Positions 25,245 to 33,346 of a DNA stretch of 37,086 bases are shown here, in pieces. The number at the start of each line of letters is the position of its first letter. Within the stretch, counting starts at the first letter, position 1. A program made the position numbers and the translations under genes. The stretch spans positions 1 to 37,086 of the forward strand of contig JAABQQ010000165.1 of assembly GCA_011391405.1 (NCBI GenBank). The letters run 5' to 3'. This stretch comes from Gammaproteobacteria bacterium (GTDB taxonomy: Bacteria > Pseudomonadota > Gammaproteobacteria > Steroidobacterales > Steroidobacteraceae). The notes under the pieces are model-generated. The model searched no databases. It worked only from the letters and a program-made list of their open reading frames with translations, and was not told the origin of the DNA.

Positions 25245-25292
25245 TTGACACCACAGCGGGCGAATGAAAGACTGCCGTGCACTCAATGTCAA
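25245..25292. promoter_or_regulatory. Opposed TTGACA elements in the sulfotransferase/amidohydrolase divergent region
   Basis: Two perfect -35 hexamers face each other: TTGACA on plus (25245-25250) and TTGACA on minus (25292-25287). They sit in inverted copies of GTGTTT(T)GACA. The minus element has TTTCAT 17 bases on as a fair -10; the plus one has only a poor -10 (AAGACT). The promoters would overlap at their -10 boxes, and the repeats could also bind a regulator. Confidence 0.35.
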
Positions 25293-25341
25293 ACACCTGT
25301 TGGCATTTTGGCTGCACATGTTGTTTGGAGGCGACAAACCG

Positions 25342-26751
25342 ATGTTGAACGGTTTTTATTCAGCACTGCGGTGTCGCGGAAACGTGCTGCGTGCGCCGTC
25401 AGGGCGCACGACGTGTGTCGCTTTCTGGCTGGCAGTGACCGGGCTTGCGGCAGGCCTGCCGGCTGACGCAGCGACGCCAATGACGGTCGTGTCGGCAGTG
25501 CCTTACGTGGCCGATTCCGGTTCCGTGGCGGTCCAGTGCGGCAGGTTGATCGACGGCGTGGCTGCCCAGACGCAAGGCCCTGCGACCGTCGTCATTCGCA
25601 GCGGTCGTGTCGACTCGGTGCAACCGGGCGCGGTGGCGCCTGTGGGCATGACCGTCGTTGATCTCAAGCAGTACACCTGCCTGCCCGGCCTGATCGACAT
25701 GCATACGCACCTCACGGACAGCGGGCACGAGACGGCAGACCTCAGCGTCTATTACCAGCGCACGCAGGCGGAGCAGGGCGCGATCGCACGGGAAAGCGCC
25801 CGCGCGACACTGCTGGCCGGGTTCACCGGGGCGCGCGACGTCGGCACCTACATCGGCTGGGTCGATCGCGACCTGCGCGACGCAATCAACCAGGGCAACG
25901 CGGTGGGGCCGCGCATGCAGGTCGCGGGTTATTACCTGACGATCCCTGCCGGCGGCGGCGACCTCGTCATCCCCGGCCATGCTGAAGCGGAAATCCCGCC
26001 GCAGGTGCGCATGGGTGTCGCGCGCGGGCCCGAACAGTTCCGGCAGAAGGCTGAGCAGGCCGTCGCGGGCGGTGCCGACTTGCTCAAGATCATTGCGTCC
26101 GGCGCCGTGCTCGCGTTCGGCGGTGTGCCGGGCGAGCGTGAAATGCTGCCCGAGGAGATCAAGGCCGTCGTCGACGTGGCGCACGCCCATGACAAGAGGG
26201 TTTCGGCGCACGCGCACGGCGCGCAGTCGATCAAGGATGCGATCCTCGCCGGCGCCGACACGATCGAACACGCGTCGCTGATTGACGACGAGGGCATCCG
26301 GCTCGCGCAGGAGCACGGCACTGCGCTGTCGATGGATGTCTACAACGGCGACTGGATCGACACCGTTGGCCGCGAAGAAAAGTGGCCCGAGGAATTCCTG
26401 CGCAAGAACGTGGAGACGACCGAAGCGCAGCGCCAGGGCTTCACCAGGGCACACGCCGCAGGCGTCGACATCGTCTACGGCACGGACGCCGCCGTGTATC
26501 CGCACGGCCTCAATGCGCGCCAGTTTCCGATCATGGTCCAGCGCGGCATGACGCCGATGGAAGCGATCCAGTCGGCCACGTCGCTGGCCGCGAAACACAT
26601 GGGTTGGGCGGATCGCAGCGGCAGCCTGCAGCCGGGACGCTTTGGCGATCTCATCGCAGTCAAGGGCGACCCGCTCACTGACGTGACGCGGCTGCAGGAT
26701 GTGGCCGTGGTGATCAAGGGCGGGCTCGCCTTCAAACTGCCGGCGGAGTGA
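25342..26751 (+). CDS. Exported metal-dependent amidohydrolase
   Basis: A 469-residue amidohydrolase-superfamily enzyme of the imidazolonepropionase/Xaa-Pro dipeptidase-like group. A long N-region followed by TTCVAFWLAVTGLAAGLPADA (residues 23-43, broken here by the hydrophobic core) indicates export. Binuclear metal ligands are visible: H121 and H123 in GLIDMHTHL, the lysine K249 in DLLKIIASGAV (probably carboxylated), H290 in SAHAHG, H310 in EHAS and D382 in YGTDAAVYPHG. Related proteins hydrolyse dipeptides, N-acyl amino acids or lactams, so a periplasmic peptidase is likely but the substrate is open. ATG 25342 is chosen over an earlier ATG (25264) because GGAGG lies ten bases upstream. 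The gene heads a plus-strand run with a metallo-beta-lactamase-fold gene and modF. Confidence 0.92.
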   Translation: MLNGFYSALRCRGNVLRAPSGRTTCVAFWLAVTGLAAGLPADAATPMTVVSAVPYVADSGSVAVQCGRLIDGVAAQTQGPATVVIRSGRVDSVQPGAVAPVGMTVVDLKQYTCLPGLIDMHTHLTDSGHETADLSVYYQRTQAEQGAIARESARATLLAGFTGARDVGTYIGWVDRDLRDAINQGNAVGPRMQVAGYYLTIPAGGGDLVIPGHAEAEIPPQVRMGVARGPEQFRQKAEQAVAGGADLLKIIASGAVLAFGGVPGEREMLPEEIKAVVDVAHAHDKRVSAHAHGAQSIKDAILAGADTIEHASLIDDEGIRLAQEHGTALSMDVYNGDWIDTVGREEKWPEEFLRKNVETTEAQRQGFTRAHAAGVDIVYGTDAAVYPHGLNARQFPIMVQRGMTPMEAIQSATSLAAKHMGWADRSGSLQPGRFGDLIAVKGDPLTDVTRLQDVAVVIKGGLAFKLPAE

Positions 26752-26755
26752 AGCG

Positions 26756-27628
26756 GTGGCGGTCGGGACTGACCCGCACGACTTGTTCGCGCCCGCCGCA
26801 ACCGGCAGCGTGCGGCGGCTCGCGCCGAACCTGCAGCGGCTGGTCGCCCCCAATCCCAGCCCGTTGACCGGACCGGGCACGAACACCTACGTCGTCGGGT
26901 CAGGTCCGCATTACCTGGTGATCGATCCCGGTCCTGACGATACGACGCACGTGGACCGCATCCTCGCAGCGACGCACGGCCGCATCAGCCACGTGCTCTG
27001 CACGCATTCGCACCCGGATCACTCGCCTGGCGCAGCGGCGCTCAAGGCGCGCACGCAGGCGGTCGTGCTGGGGCAGCCGGCCCCGCGCGACGAACACCAG
27101 GACGATTCGTACCGCCCTGACGGGACGCTCGACGACGACGACGTGATCGAGGTGTCGGGCGCGGGCGTTCGTGCGCTCCATACGCCGGGTCACGCGTCGA
27201 ACCACGTCTGCCTCCTGCTCGAACCGGAGGGTTGGCTGCTGACCGGCGATCACCTGATGGGCGGCTCGACCGTCGTCATCCTGCCGCCGGACGGGTCCAT
27301 GCGCCTGTATCTCGAATCGCTGCGGCGCCTGCGCACGCTGCCACTGACCGCTTTGCTGCCTGGGCACGGCGCGGTGATGCCGGATCCGCTCGGAGAGATC
27401 GATCGGGTGATCGCACACCGGCTGCAGCGCGAAAGCAAAGTGGTGGTCGGCCTGCTGCAACTGGGTGGCGCTGCCACGCTTGGCGAACTGGTTCCGATCG
27501 TGTACGCCGACACGCCGATCGCGTTGCATCCGCTGGCGCGCTATTCGTTGCTCGCCCACCTGCAGAAGCTGCTCGAGGAACGGCGCGTCGCGCAGGACGG
27601 CGAACGCTGGACATGGCTTGCGGCGTGA
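26756..27628 (+). CDS. Metallo-beta-lactamase-fold hydrolase (LACTB2-like)
   Basis: A 290-residue MBL-fold protein. The zinc signature is THSHPDHS (H84, H86, D88, H89), followed by ALHTPGHASNHVC and GWLLTGDHLMGG supplying further ligands, and LLPGHGAVM near residue 200. The C-terminal helical part (HRLQRESKVVVGLLQLGGAA onward) is the winged-helix-like tail of LACTB2-type proteins, which include nucleases and glyoxalase-like hydrolases. The N-terminal PNPSPLTGPGTNTYVVG is also typical. The start is GTG 26756, four bases after the amidohydrolase stop. It overlaps modF at its 3' end. Confidence 0.9.
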   Translation: MAVGTDPHDLFAPAATGSVRRLAPNLQRLVAPNPSPLTGPGTNTYVVGSGPHYLVIDPGPDDTTHVDRILAATHGRISHVLCTHSHPDHSPGAAALKARTQAVVLGQPAPRDEHQDDSYRPDGTLDDDDVIEVSGAGVRALHTPGHASNHVCLLLEPEGWLLTGDHLMGGSTVVILPPDGSMRLYLESLRRLRTLPLTALLPGHGAVMPDPLGEIDRVIAHRLQRESKVVVGLLQLGGAATLGELVPIVYADTPIALHPLARYSLLAHLQKLLEERRVAQDGERWTWLAA

Positions 27629-29136
27629 GCCGGGCCGTGCCGGCCGGACGCAGGCTCGAGCGGATCGAAATCGGCAACGCGAGTGTCCGGCTCGGCAGGC
27701 ACTGGGCCCTGCGCGATGTTTCTCTCGACATTCGTGCCGGCGAGCACTGGTTGCTGCTCGGACCGAATGGCGCCGGCAAGACCGTGCTGCTCAAGCTGCT
27801 GCGTGGCGACGTCTGGCCCACGCCCACGGGACGCGAAACCCGTCGCTATCACCTGCGCGATGGCGACACGCTGGAGCAACCGCTGTTGGCGGCTGACCGC
27901 GTGGCCTACCTCGGTCCCGAGCGGCAGGATCGTTACGAACGCTACGAATCGCATCTCGACGTCGCGCAGGTCGTGCTCACGGGCTACGACGATTCCGATT
28001 TTCCGCTGCAATCCGCAACCATTACGCAACAGCGTCGCATCCGGCAGGTGCTGCAGCAGGTGGGCCTGGCCGGCTATGCGTCGCGAACATTCCTGTCGCT
28101 GTCGTACGGCCAGCGCCGCCGCGTGCTGCTGGCGCGCGCGTTCGTGCGCGAACCCGACGTGCTGCTGCTCGACGAGGCGCTGAACGGCCTCGACGTCAGA
28201 GGGCGCGCAGCATTCCAGCGCGCCTTGCGGCTGGCGTCGTCGCCACGGACGGCGTGGATGCTGACGAGTCATCGGCGCGGCGACGCGCCCGCCGGTCTTA
28301 CTCACGTCGCGTGTATTGCCCACGGCGGCATCGAAAGCGTCACGGACCTGCGTGTCGGCGCCGTCGATCCCTCCGCGTTGCAGATCGAGGCGCGACCGGG
28401 GGGCGCGCCGGCATCGCAGCGCAAAACGCAAGGTGCGGGTGTCGGCGAGAGCGGGATTCGCTCGGCGAAGCCGCTGCTGCGATTGCATCGGGCCGCGGTG
28501 TATCGGGAGGAGCGGTGCGTCATCGGCAGGTTCGACTGGACGCTCGAGCGCGGCCAGCACTGGTGCCTGCGCGGCGCCAACGGGTCGGGCAAGTCCACGT
28601 TCGTCGCAATGCTCCACGGCGATCTCTGGCCCGCGCACGGCGGCAAGCGCGAGCGTTACTGGCCCGCGGTCGAAGACTGGAAGGCGAGGGTCGGACTCGT
28701 GTCGCCGGAGTTGCAGGCGCGGTATGCCGCGACGGGGTGCACGGTCGAACAGATAGTCGCATCAGGGTTGCATGCCAGCATCGGCTTGAACGAGTGGCCG
28801 ACCGCAGCGGAGTTGCGACGCGTGCGGCGTGAACTGCGCGCGTGGGGACTGGCGAACCTGGCCACGCGACAGGCGCGTGAGTTGTCGTATGGCCAGCTGC
28901 GCCTGGCGCTGGTCGCACGCGCGTTCGTGCGTTCGCGCCGGCTGTGGCTGCTCGACGAACCGTTCGACGGCCTCGATGCTGACGCGCGGCAGCGGTTTCG
29001 GGCACGGCTGGATGGAGCGGTGAGCCGTGGCGCGACCGTGGTGATGGCCACCCATCACGCGGAGGACGTGCCCGCCTACGTGACCCTCATGTTGACGCTC
29101 CGGCGTGGCCGCGCGCCGGTCATCACAACTCGGTGA
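27613..29136 (+). CDS. modF: ModF-like protein with two ABC ATPase domains
   Basis: A 507-residue soluble protein with tandem ABC ATPase domains and no membrane segment. Domain 1 has Walker A GPNGAGKT (50-57), signature LSYGQ (163-167) and Walker B DVLLLDE (182-188). Domain 2 has Walker A GANGSGKS (321-328), signature LSYGQ (424-428) and LWLLDEPFDGLD. The two YGQ signatures and VASGLHASIGL before the second signature resemble E. coli ModF (490 residues), which is linked to molybdate metabolism and has also been named PhrA. The role of ModF is poorly defined. ATG 27613 overlaps the MBL gene by 16 bases; GTG 27625 (GTGA overlap) is an equally plausible start. It lies 11 kb from the Moco operon, with no modABC nearby. 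Confidence 0.85.
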   Translation: MACGVSRAVPAGRRLERIEIGNASVRLGRHWALRDVSLDIRAGEHWLLLGPNGAGKTVLLKLLRGDVWPTPTGRETRRYHLRDGDTLEQPLLAADRVAYLGPERQDRYERYESHLDVAQVVLTGYDDSDFPLQSATITQQRRIRQVLQQVGLAGYASRTFLSLSYGQRRRVLLARAFVREPDVLLLDEALNGLDVRGRAAFQRALRLASSPRTAWMLTSHRRGDAPAGLTHVACIAHGGIESVTDLRVGAVDPSALQIEARPGGAPASQRKTQGAGVGESGIRSAKPLLRLHRAAVYREERCVIGRFDWTLERGQHWCLRGANGSGKSTFVAMLHGDLWPAHGGKRERYWPAVEDWKARVGLVSPELQARYAATGCTVEQIVASGLHASIGLNEWPTAAELRRVRRELRAWGLANLATRQARELSYGQLRLALVARAFVRSRRLWLLDEPFDGLDADARQRFRARLDGAVSRGATVVMATHHAEDVPAYVTLMLTLRRGRAPVITTR

Positions 29137-29173
29137 GCGCACCTCCGTGGAGGGTACGCGGCGATGCCGAGCG

Positions 29174-30082
29174 TCAGAGCGGAATCACCGCCTCGCAGAC
29201 AATCACGGCGTCGCCGGTCACGCGCACGCCGGTGGCGCGCTTGCCGCTGCAGGCCACCTTGACCTCGACGCGGCCCGGCCGATCGACGAAGCGGCCCTGC
29301 AGCCCTACGAACGACGCCTTGCCTGCCGTCGGAGTCAGCAACCCGTTGTGCAACAGGTATACGCCAAGCATGCCGTGTGCGTTGCCGCTGACCGGATCCT
29401 CGGGCACGCCGATGACCGGGCAGAACATGCGCGACTCGGTAGTCGTCGGGTCCGACCCTGGCTTGACCGCAAAGACGAAGAAGCCGTCCGCGCCGACGTG
29501 CGACGTGAGATGAATCAGCTGATCCATCTGCGGCTGCAGCGAGTCGAGCGTGTCCGGCGACTGCAGGCCAAGCAGCAGGCGCGAATTCGCCGTGCTCATC
29601 ACCTGCACAGGGCAGGCTGGATGCAGGCTCGACGAACTGATGCCGAGCGCATCGAGCACCGGGCCCAGGCGTTCTTCCGGCACGATCGGGCCGAACGTCG
29701 CGGGTGTCTGGTCGATCGTGACGCGGAGATTGGGCGCCTTGCCGCTCACCTCGACGCCGACGATGCCTGCCGCCGATTTCTGGCGGACCTTGCCACGCGG
29801 CACGCCGTCGGCCATCGCACGCACGTAGTGCGCAGCGACGGTCGCATGACCGACGAAGCCGACTTCGCGGCGCGGCGAAAAGAAACGCAGCTCGACGTCG
29901 AAGTCGGGTGAGTCCGAACCGAGCACGAATGCCACTTCGAAGCCGGCCAGCTCGCGCGCAATGCGGCGCATTTCCTGCTCTTCGAGCACATCCGCATCGA
30001 GCACGACCGCGGCAGGGTTGCCGCAGAAACGCTCCTGCGTAAAGGCATCGACGAGGAACAGACGGCATTTGCGCTGAGTCAT
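29174..30082 (-). CDS. PhzF-family isomerase/epimerase
   Basis: A 302-residue protein with the diaminopimelate-epimerase-like fold of PhzF. It starts RLFLVDAFTQERFCGNPAAV, the family N-terminus. The catalytic acid is probably E49 in AGFEVAFVL, at the position of PhzF E45. Later motifs are RFFSPRREVGFVGHATVAAH and EDPVSGNAHGMLGVYLL, both hallmark sequences. Most PhzF homologues outside phenazine clusters have unknown substrates, and no phenazine genes are seen here, so phenazine synthesis is not implied. It converges on modF with 37 bases between stops and is divergent from the TPP-riboswitch operon. Confidence 0.93.
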   Translation of the reverse strand: MTQRKCRLFLVDAFTQERFCGNPAAVVLDADVLEEQEMRRIARELAGFEVAFVLGSDSPDFDVELRFFSPRREVGFVGHATVAAHYVRAMADGVPRGKVRQKSAAGIVGVEVSGKAPNLRVTIDQTPATFGPIVPEERLGPVLDALGISSSSLHPACPVQVMSTANSRLLLGLQSPDTLDSLQPQMDQLIHLTSHVGADGFFVFAVKPGSDPTTTESRMFCPVIGVPEDPVSGNAHGMLGVYLLHNGLLTPTAGKASFVGLQGRFVDRPGRVEVKVACSGKRATGVRVTGDAVIVCEAVIPL

Positions 30083-30178
30083 GGTGGCAGCGGGCTTCCT
30101 GAGCTTCGAGAACGGGCATTAGTGCTCAGCCGCTGCGCCGCGTCAACATTTTCAGGTCCTCGCGTCGCGTTTGAGCCC

Positions 30179-30184
30179 TATAAT
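30179..30184 (+). promoter_or_regulatory. -10 box of the thiamine operon
   Basis: A perfect TATAAT lies 7-8 bases before the first bases of the TPP aptamer, so transcription should start near 30191. I find no good -35 at 16-18 bases upstream, so the promoter may depend on an activator or on an extended contact. Confidence 0.65.
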
Positions 30185-30191
30185 TCGCGGC

Positions 30192-30299
30192 ACCTTGGGG
30201 TGGCCTGCAGGGCCTGAGATGTCGACCGCGGTCGCGCAACGTGGCGCCGCACATCGACGAACCCGTTGAACCTGATCCGGTTAGTACCGGCGGAGGGAG
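30192..30299 (+). promoter_or_regulatory. TPP riboswitch (THI element)
   Basis: The conserved core is unmistakable. GGGGTG (30197-30202) precedes a P2 stem with GGCC arms and then CTGAGA (30214-30219). A variable P3 arm is closed by GTCGA (30221-30225) and TCGAC (30254-30258). The second conserved half runs from ACCCGTTGAACCTGATCC to CGGCGGAGGGA (30261-30298). One base differs from the usual consensus (GTTAGTACC for GTTAATACC). Thiamine diphosphate binding folds this RNA and shuts off the genes downstream. The 3' conserved GGAGGGA is itself the ribosome-binding site of the receptor gene, so control is most likely at translation initiation. Confidence 0.97.
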
Positions 30300-30304
30300 T
30301 GGGT

Positions 30305-32449
30305 ATGCGTCTCGGACCGTTTCCAATTTATTCGTATTCATTGCGCGCTGCATCCCGGCAGCCTGGCCGCGCCCTTGCGGCGTCGATCACCGTGCTGCCC
30401 GCGGTGCTGCTCGCAGCAAACGCAGCCACCGCCGCAAGCCCGGTCGTCGTGCAACCGTCACCAGCGCTTGAGGAAATCATCGTCACCGCATCGTTGCGGG
30501 AGCGGCCACTCACGGCAGTCCCGGCGAGCATCACGGTGCTGAGTCAGGTGACACTGCAGTCCGCCGGGCTACAGCATTTCGGGGACGTGCTCGGTCTGGT
30601 GCCGAACCTCAACTGGTCCGGTGGCACGTCGCGGCCCCGGTTTTTCCAGCTCCGCGGCATTGGCGAACTCGAACAATACCAGGGCGCTCCGAACCCTTCG
30701 GTCGGCTTTCTCATCGACGACATCGACTTGAGCGGTGTGGGCATGCCAGCCACGCTGTTCGATACGCAACAGGTCGAGGTGCTGCGCGGTCCGCAAGGCA
30801 CGCGCTATGGCGCGAATGCGCTCGCGGGCCTGGTCAAGATCAAGACGCGAGACGCGGCGACGACCCCGGATTTTCACGCGGAAGTCACCGGTGCCGAAAA
30901 CGACACCTGGGCGGCCGGCATGGCGGGTGGTGGCCCGGTCGGTAGCGCAGGCTCGGCGTGGCGCATAGCGGGCCAGACGTTCTCGAGTGACGGTTTCCTG
31001 CGCAACGCCTACCTCGATCGTGACGACACGAACGGTCGCGACGAGTCGACGCTGCGCGGCAAGCTGCGGTGGGAGCTGGCGCCGGGCTGGCGTGCGAATC
31101 TCGCCGCCCTGTACGTGGATATTGACAACGGCTTCGACGCCTTTACTCCGGACAATTCGCGCACGATGCTAGCGGACAGGCCGGGTCGCGATGCGCAACG
31201 CACGCGCGGTGTGTCCGCGGACGTCGCGGGCAGTACCAGGGACTACACGGTGCGCAGCGTCAGCGCGTACGCGTGGTCCGACAGCGTGTACAGCTTCGAC
31301 GGCGACTGGGGCAACGATGCGTACTGGGGTGAGTTCGCGCCCTACGACTATTTCTCGCGCTACGCGCGCGAGCGCTCGACGTTGAGCCAGGACTTCCGCG
31401 TCGAGAGCAACCCCGGTGGCGTCGTCGACTGGGTGGCCGGCCTCTATGCGCTGCGGCTCAATGAGGATTCGCAGCAGCGCGACGAATTCGCGGGCGAGCT
31501 GCTGCGCCCGCTGCTCGCAACGAGTTACGCGGCTACGAGCCTCGCGGCCTACGGTGAAGCCGAGTGGCCGTTGTCAAAGCAATTGTCGCTCACCGCTGGA
31601 ATGCGTGTTGAAACGCGTTCCGCCGATTACGGCGATTCCGACGGCGCGCGCTTCGACCCGCGCGACACGATGGTCGGTGGCCAGGTCTCGTTGCAGGGGC
31701 CGGTCGGTGAGTCGAACCAGTGGTACGCCACGGTGGCGCGCGGCTACAAGGCGGGTGGCTTCAACATCGGGCAGTTCGTGCCGGACGAACGGCGCCAGTT
31801 CACGCCGGAATACCTGTGGAACGCAGAGTCGGGCATGCGCTTCGGCAGCGCCGAGGCAGGAGTGCAGGGCGACATCGCGTTCTTCTACATGTGGCGCGAA
31901 GACCAGCAGGTGGCGACGTCGTTCCAGCTCGATCCGGGCGATCCGTTGTCATACGTTTTCTATACCGACAATGCCGCCAAGGGCCGCAACTACGGACTCG
32001 AAGCCTCGCTCGCCTGGCAACCCGTCGAGCGTTTGAACCTCGGTGCGACGCTGGGGTTGCTGCATTCCGAATACGTCGGCTACCGCTATGGCGATCGCAA
32101 TCTAGACGGTCGGGAGCAGGCGCATGCACCGGGGTATCAGTACTCGTTGTCCGCGCAGTGGGGCGGCGGGGATGGGTGGATGGCGCGCGCGGACCTGAAC
32201 GGCGTCGACGCGTTCTACTTCGACACCAGCCACGACCAGCGATCGGACCCGTACACATTGCTCAACCTCAAGGTCGCTTACTTGCGCGGCCCCTGGTCGG
32301 TCGAGGCCTGGGTGCGCAACGTCATGAACGAGAATTACGCGGTCCGCGGGTTTTATTTCGGACTCGAGCCGCCAGACTATGCCGACAAGCTGTACTTTCA
32401 GCGTGGCGATGGACGACTTGCGGGAATTACTTTGCAGTGGCGCTGGTAG
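30305..32449 (+). CDS. TonB-dependent receptor, probably for thiamine
   Basis: A 714-residue outer-membrane receptor. The signal peptide spans about residues 1-43 (ITVLPAVLLAANAATAAS), followed by the TonB box and plug start LEEIIVTASLRERPLTAVPA. Plug motifs are FFQLRGIGELEQYQG and VEVLRGPQGTRYGANALAG; the barrel ends RLAGITLQWRW with a terminal aromatic. ATG 30305 is eight bases past GGAGG in the riboswitch; an earlier in-frame start (30266) would lie inside the aptamer and is rejected. The receptor is assigned to thiamine, or possibly its pyrimidine precursor, because it is directly controlled by a TPP riboswitch and followed by PnuT-type and thiamine-kinase-like genes; TPP-regulated TonB receptors are known in Xanthomonas and relatives. 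The sequence alone does not show the ligand. Confidence 0.92.
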   Translation: MRLGPFPIYSYSLRAASRQPGRALAASITVLPAVLLAANAATAASPVVVQPSPALEEIIVTASLRERPLTAVPASITVLSQVTLQSAGLQHFGDVLGLVPNLNWSGGTSRPRFFQLRGIGELEQYQGAPNPSVGFLIDDIDLSGVGMPATLFDTQQVEVLRGPQGTRYGANALAGLVKIKTRDAATTPDFHAEVTGAENDTWAAGMAGGGPVGSAGSAWRIAGQTFSSDGFLRNAYLDRDDTNGRDESTLRGKLRWELAPGWRANLAALYVDIDNGFDAFTPDNSRTMLADRPGRDAQRTRGVSADVAGSTRDYTVRSVSAYAWSDSVYSFDGDWGNDAYWGEFAPYDYFSRYARERSTLSQDFRVESNPGGVVDWVAGLYALRLNEDSQQRDEFAGELLRPLLATSYAATSLAAYGEAEWPLSKQLSLTAGMRVETRSADYGDSDGARFDPRDTMVGGQVSLQGPVGESNQWYATVARGYKAGGFNIGQFVPDERRQFTPEYLWNAESGMRFGSAEAGVQGDIAFFYMWREDQQVATSFQLDPGDPLSYVFYTDNAAKGRNYGLEASLAWQPVERLNLGATLGLLHSEYVGYRYGDRNLDGREQAHAPGYQYSLSAQWGGGDGWMARADLNGVDAFYFDTSHDQRSDPYTLLNLKVAYLRGPWSVEAWVRNVMNENYAVRGFYFGLEPPDYADKLYFQRGDGRLAGITLQWRW

Positions 32450-32480
32450 CGGTGCTGCGAACCGACACGAGGACACATTG

Positions 32481-32738
32481 ATGCGCACGGCAGTGGAAAT
32501 CAGCCTCTATCCCCTCGACGCGGACTACGTGCCGCCGATCAAGGATTTCATCGAACGCCTCAATGCCTACCCGGATCTCGACGTCGTGACCAACGCAATG
32601 AGCACGCAGGTGGCTGGCGAGCACGAACTGCTGTTCTCTGCGCTGGAGAAGGAGACTCGCCGGACGTTCGGCGCAGAGCGCCGGGCCGTCTTCGTCATGA
32701 AGCTGCTCGGCGGCACGCCGACGTCGGACGAAGGTTGA
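32481..32738 (+). CDS. YkoF-like small thiamine-binding protein
   Basis: An 85-residue cytoplasmic protein resembling single-domain members of the YkoF/MTH1187 thiamine-binding family (ferredoxin-like fold). The N-terminal strand AVEISLYPLDADYVPPIKDF, the helix DFIERLNAYPDLDVVTNA and the MSTQVAGEHELLFSALEKET segment follow the family pattern. B. subtilis YkoF has two such domains and binds thiamine and HMP. No signal peptide is present. It lies 31 bases after the receptor gene, and its stop overlaps the PnuT start (TTGA). The role, perhaps a thiamine buffer or transporter regulator, is inferred from operon context. Confidence 0.75.
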   Translation: MRTAVEISLYPLDADYVPPIKDFIERLNAYPDLDVVTNAMSTQVAGEHELLFSALEKETRRTFGAERRAVFVMKLLGGTPTSDEG

Positions 32739-33346
32739 CCCAGTTCGAGCCGGTGCTTCGCGCATTCGCGGCCGTACCCGCCATCGAATGGGTGGCGGCC
32801 GGCCTGGCGCTCGGCTACCTCGGCTTCGCGATCCGGCAGAGCGCCTGGTGCTGGGCGTTCGCCGTCGTGAGTGCGGTGCTCTATCTCGTCGTCTTCGCGC
32901 GCGCGGGCCTGGTCATGCAGGCCGCGCTGCAGGTCTTCTACGTCGGCATGTCCGTCTATGGCTGGCGTTCGTGGCGCGGCTCCGCGTCGGCGGTGCCTGT
33001 TGCCGTCAGCCGCTGGACGTTGCGGCAACACGCACTTGCATGGGCCGCCATCGCCGTCGTCGCGCTGGTAAATGGCTGGGTGATCACGCGGGGATCGTCG
33101 TCGTGGGTGCCCTATCTCGACGCGGCGATCGCGTGGGGCAGCGTGCTCACGACCTGGATGGTTGCGCGCAAGGTGCTCGAAAACTGGCTGTACTGGGTGG
33201 TGCTGGATTCTGCCGCGGCCGCGCTCGCCGCCTGGCAAGGGCTCGCGGCCACCGCATTGCTGTTCCTGCTGTACACGGCGCTGGCGTTTCGCGGCTACCG
33301 GCAATGGCGCAGCGACGCACGCCTCGCAGTCGCACACGAGACATGA
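32735..33346 (+). CDS. pnuT: PnuC-family permease, PnuT-type thiamine transporter
   Basis: A 203-residue inner-membrane protein with about seven hydrophobic helices and the tryptophan- and tyrosine-rich pattern of the PnuC family: AWCWAFAVVSAVLYLVVFAR, FYVGMSVYGWRSWRG and ENWLYWVVLDSAAAAL. PnuC proteins import nicotinamide riboside; the PnuT subgroup, found behind TPP riboswitches, moves thiamine by facilitated diffusion, with uptake driven by phosphorylation inside. The TTG start 32735 overlaps the upstream stop and is supported by that overlap; GTG 32753 is an alternative. The ATGA overlap with the next gene supports co-translation. Thiamine specificity rests on the riboswitch and neighbours. 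Confidence 0.88.
   Translation: MTQFEPVLRAFAAVPAIEWVAAGLALGYLGFAIRQSAWCWAFAVVSAVLYLVVFARAGLVMQAALQVFYVGMSVYGWRSWRGSASAVPVAVSRWTLRQHALAWAAIAVVALVNGWVITRGSSSWVPYLDAAIAWGSVLTTWMVARKVLENWLYWVVLDSAAAALAAWQGLAATALLFLLYTALAFRGYRQWRSDARLAVAHET

Noticed and set aside
20731..26751. A lasso-peptide or other RiPP cluster (TonB receptor, exported amidohydrolase, sulfotransferase)
   Set aside because: The gene types overlap with such clusters, but no precursor peptide, leader peptidase, cyclase or exporter could be found in the gaps.
18381..29136. A mobile island inserted at tRNA-Arg
   Set aside because: No integrase, no repeated tRNA 3' end downstream and no change in codon style was seen; the tRNA is followed by ordinary receptor genes.
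29141..29155. CCTCC/GGAGG dyad between modF and the PhzF gene as a terminator
   Set aside because: Only two bases separate the arms and no T-run follows on either strand, so it is unlikely to terminate transcription.
29174..30082. A phenazine biosynthesis gene
   Set aside because: PhzF homologues are widespread without phenazine synthesis, and none of the other phz genes is in the window.
30266..30304. An upstream in-frame start for the thiamine receptor
   Set aside because: It would begin inside the conserved aptamer core; ATG 30305 has the ribosome site and gives a normal signal peptide.
30126..30353. A 75-codon minus-strand frame over the thiamine leader
   Set aside because: It lies across the TPP riboswitch and promoter, whose conserved bases explain the sequence; the peptide has no recognisable features.
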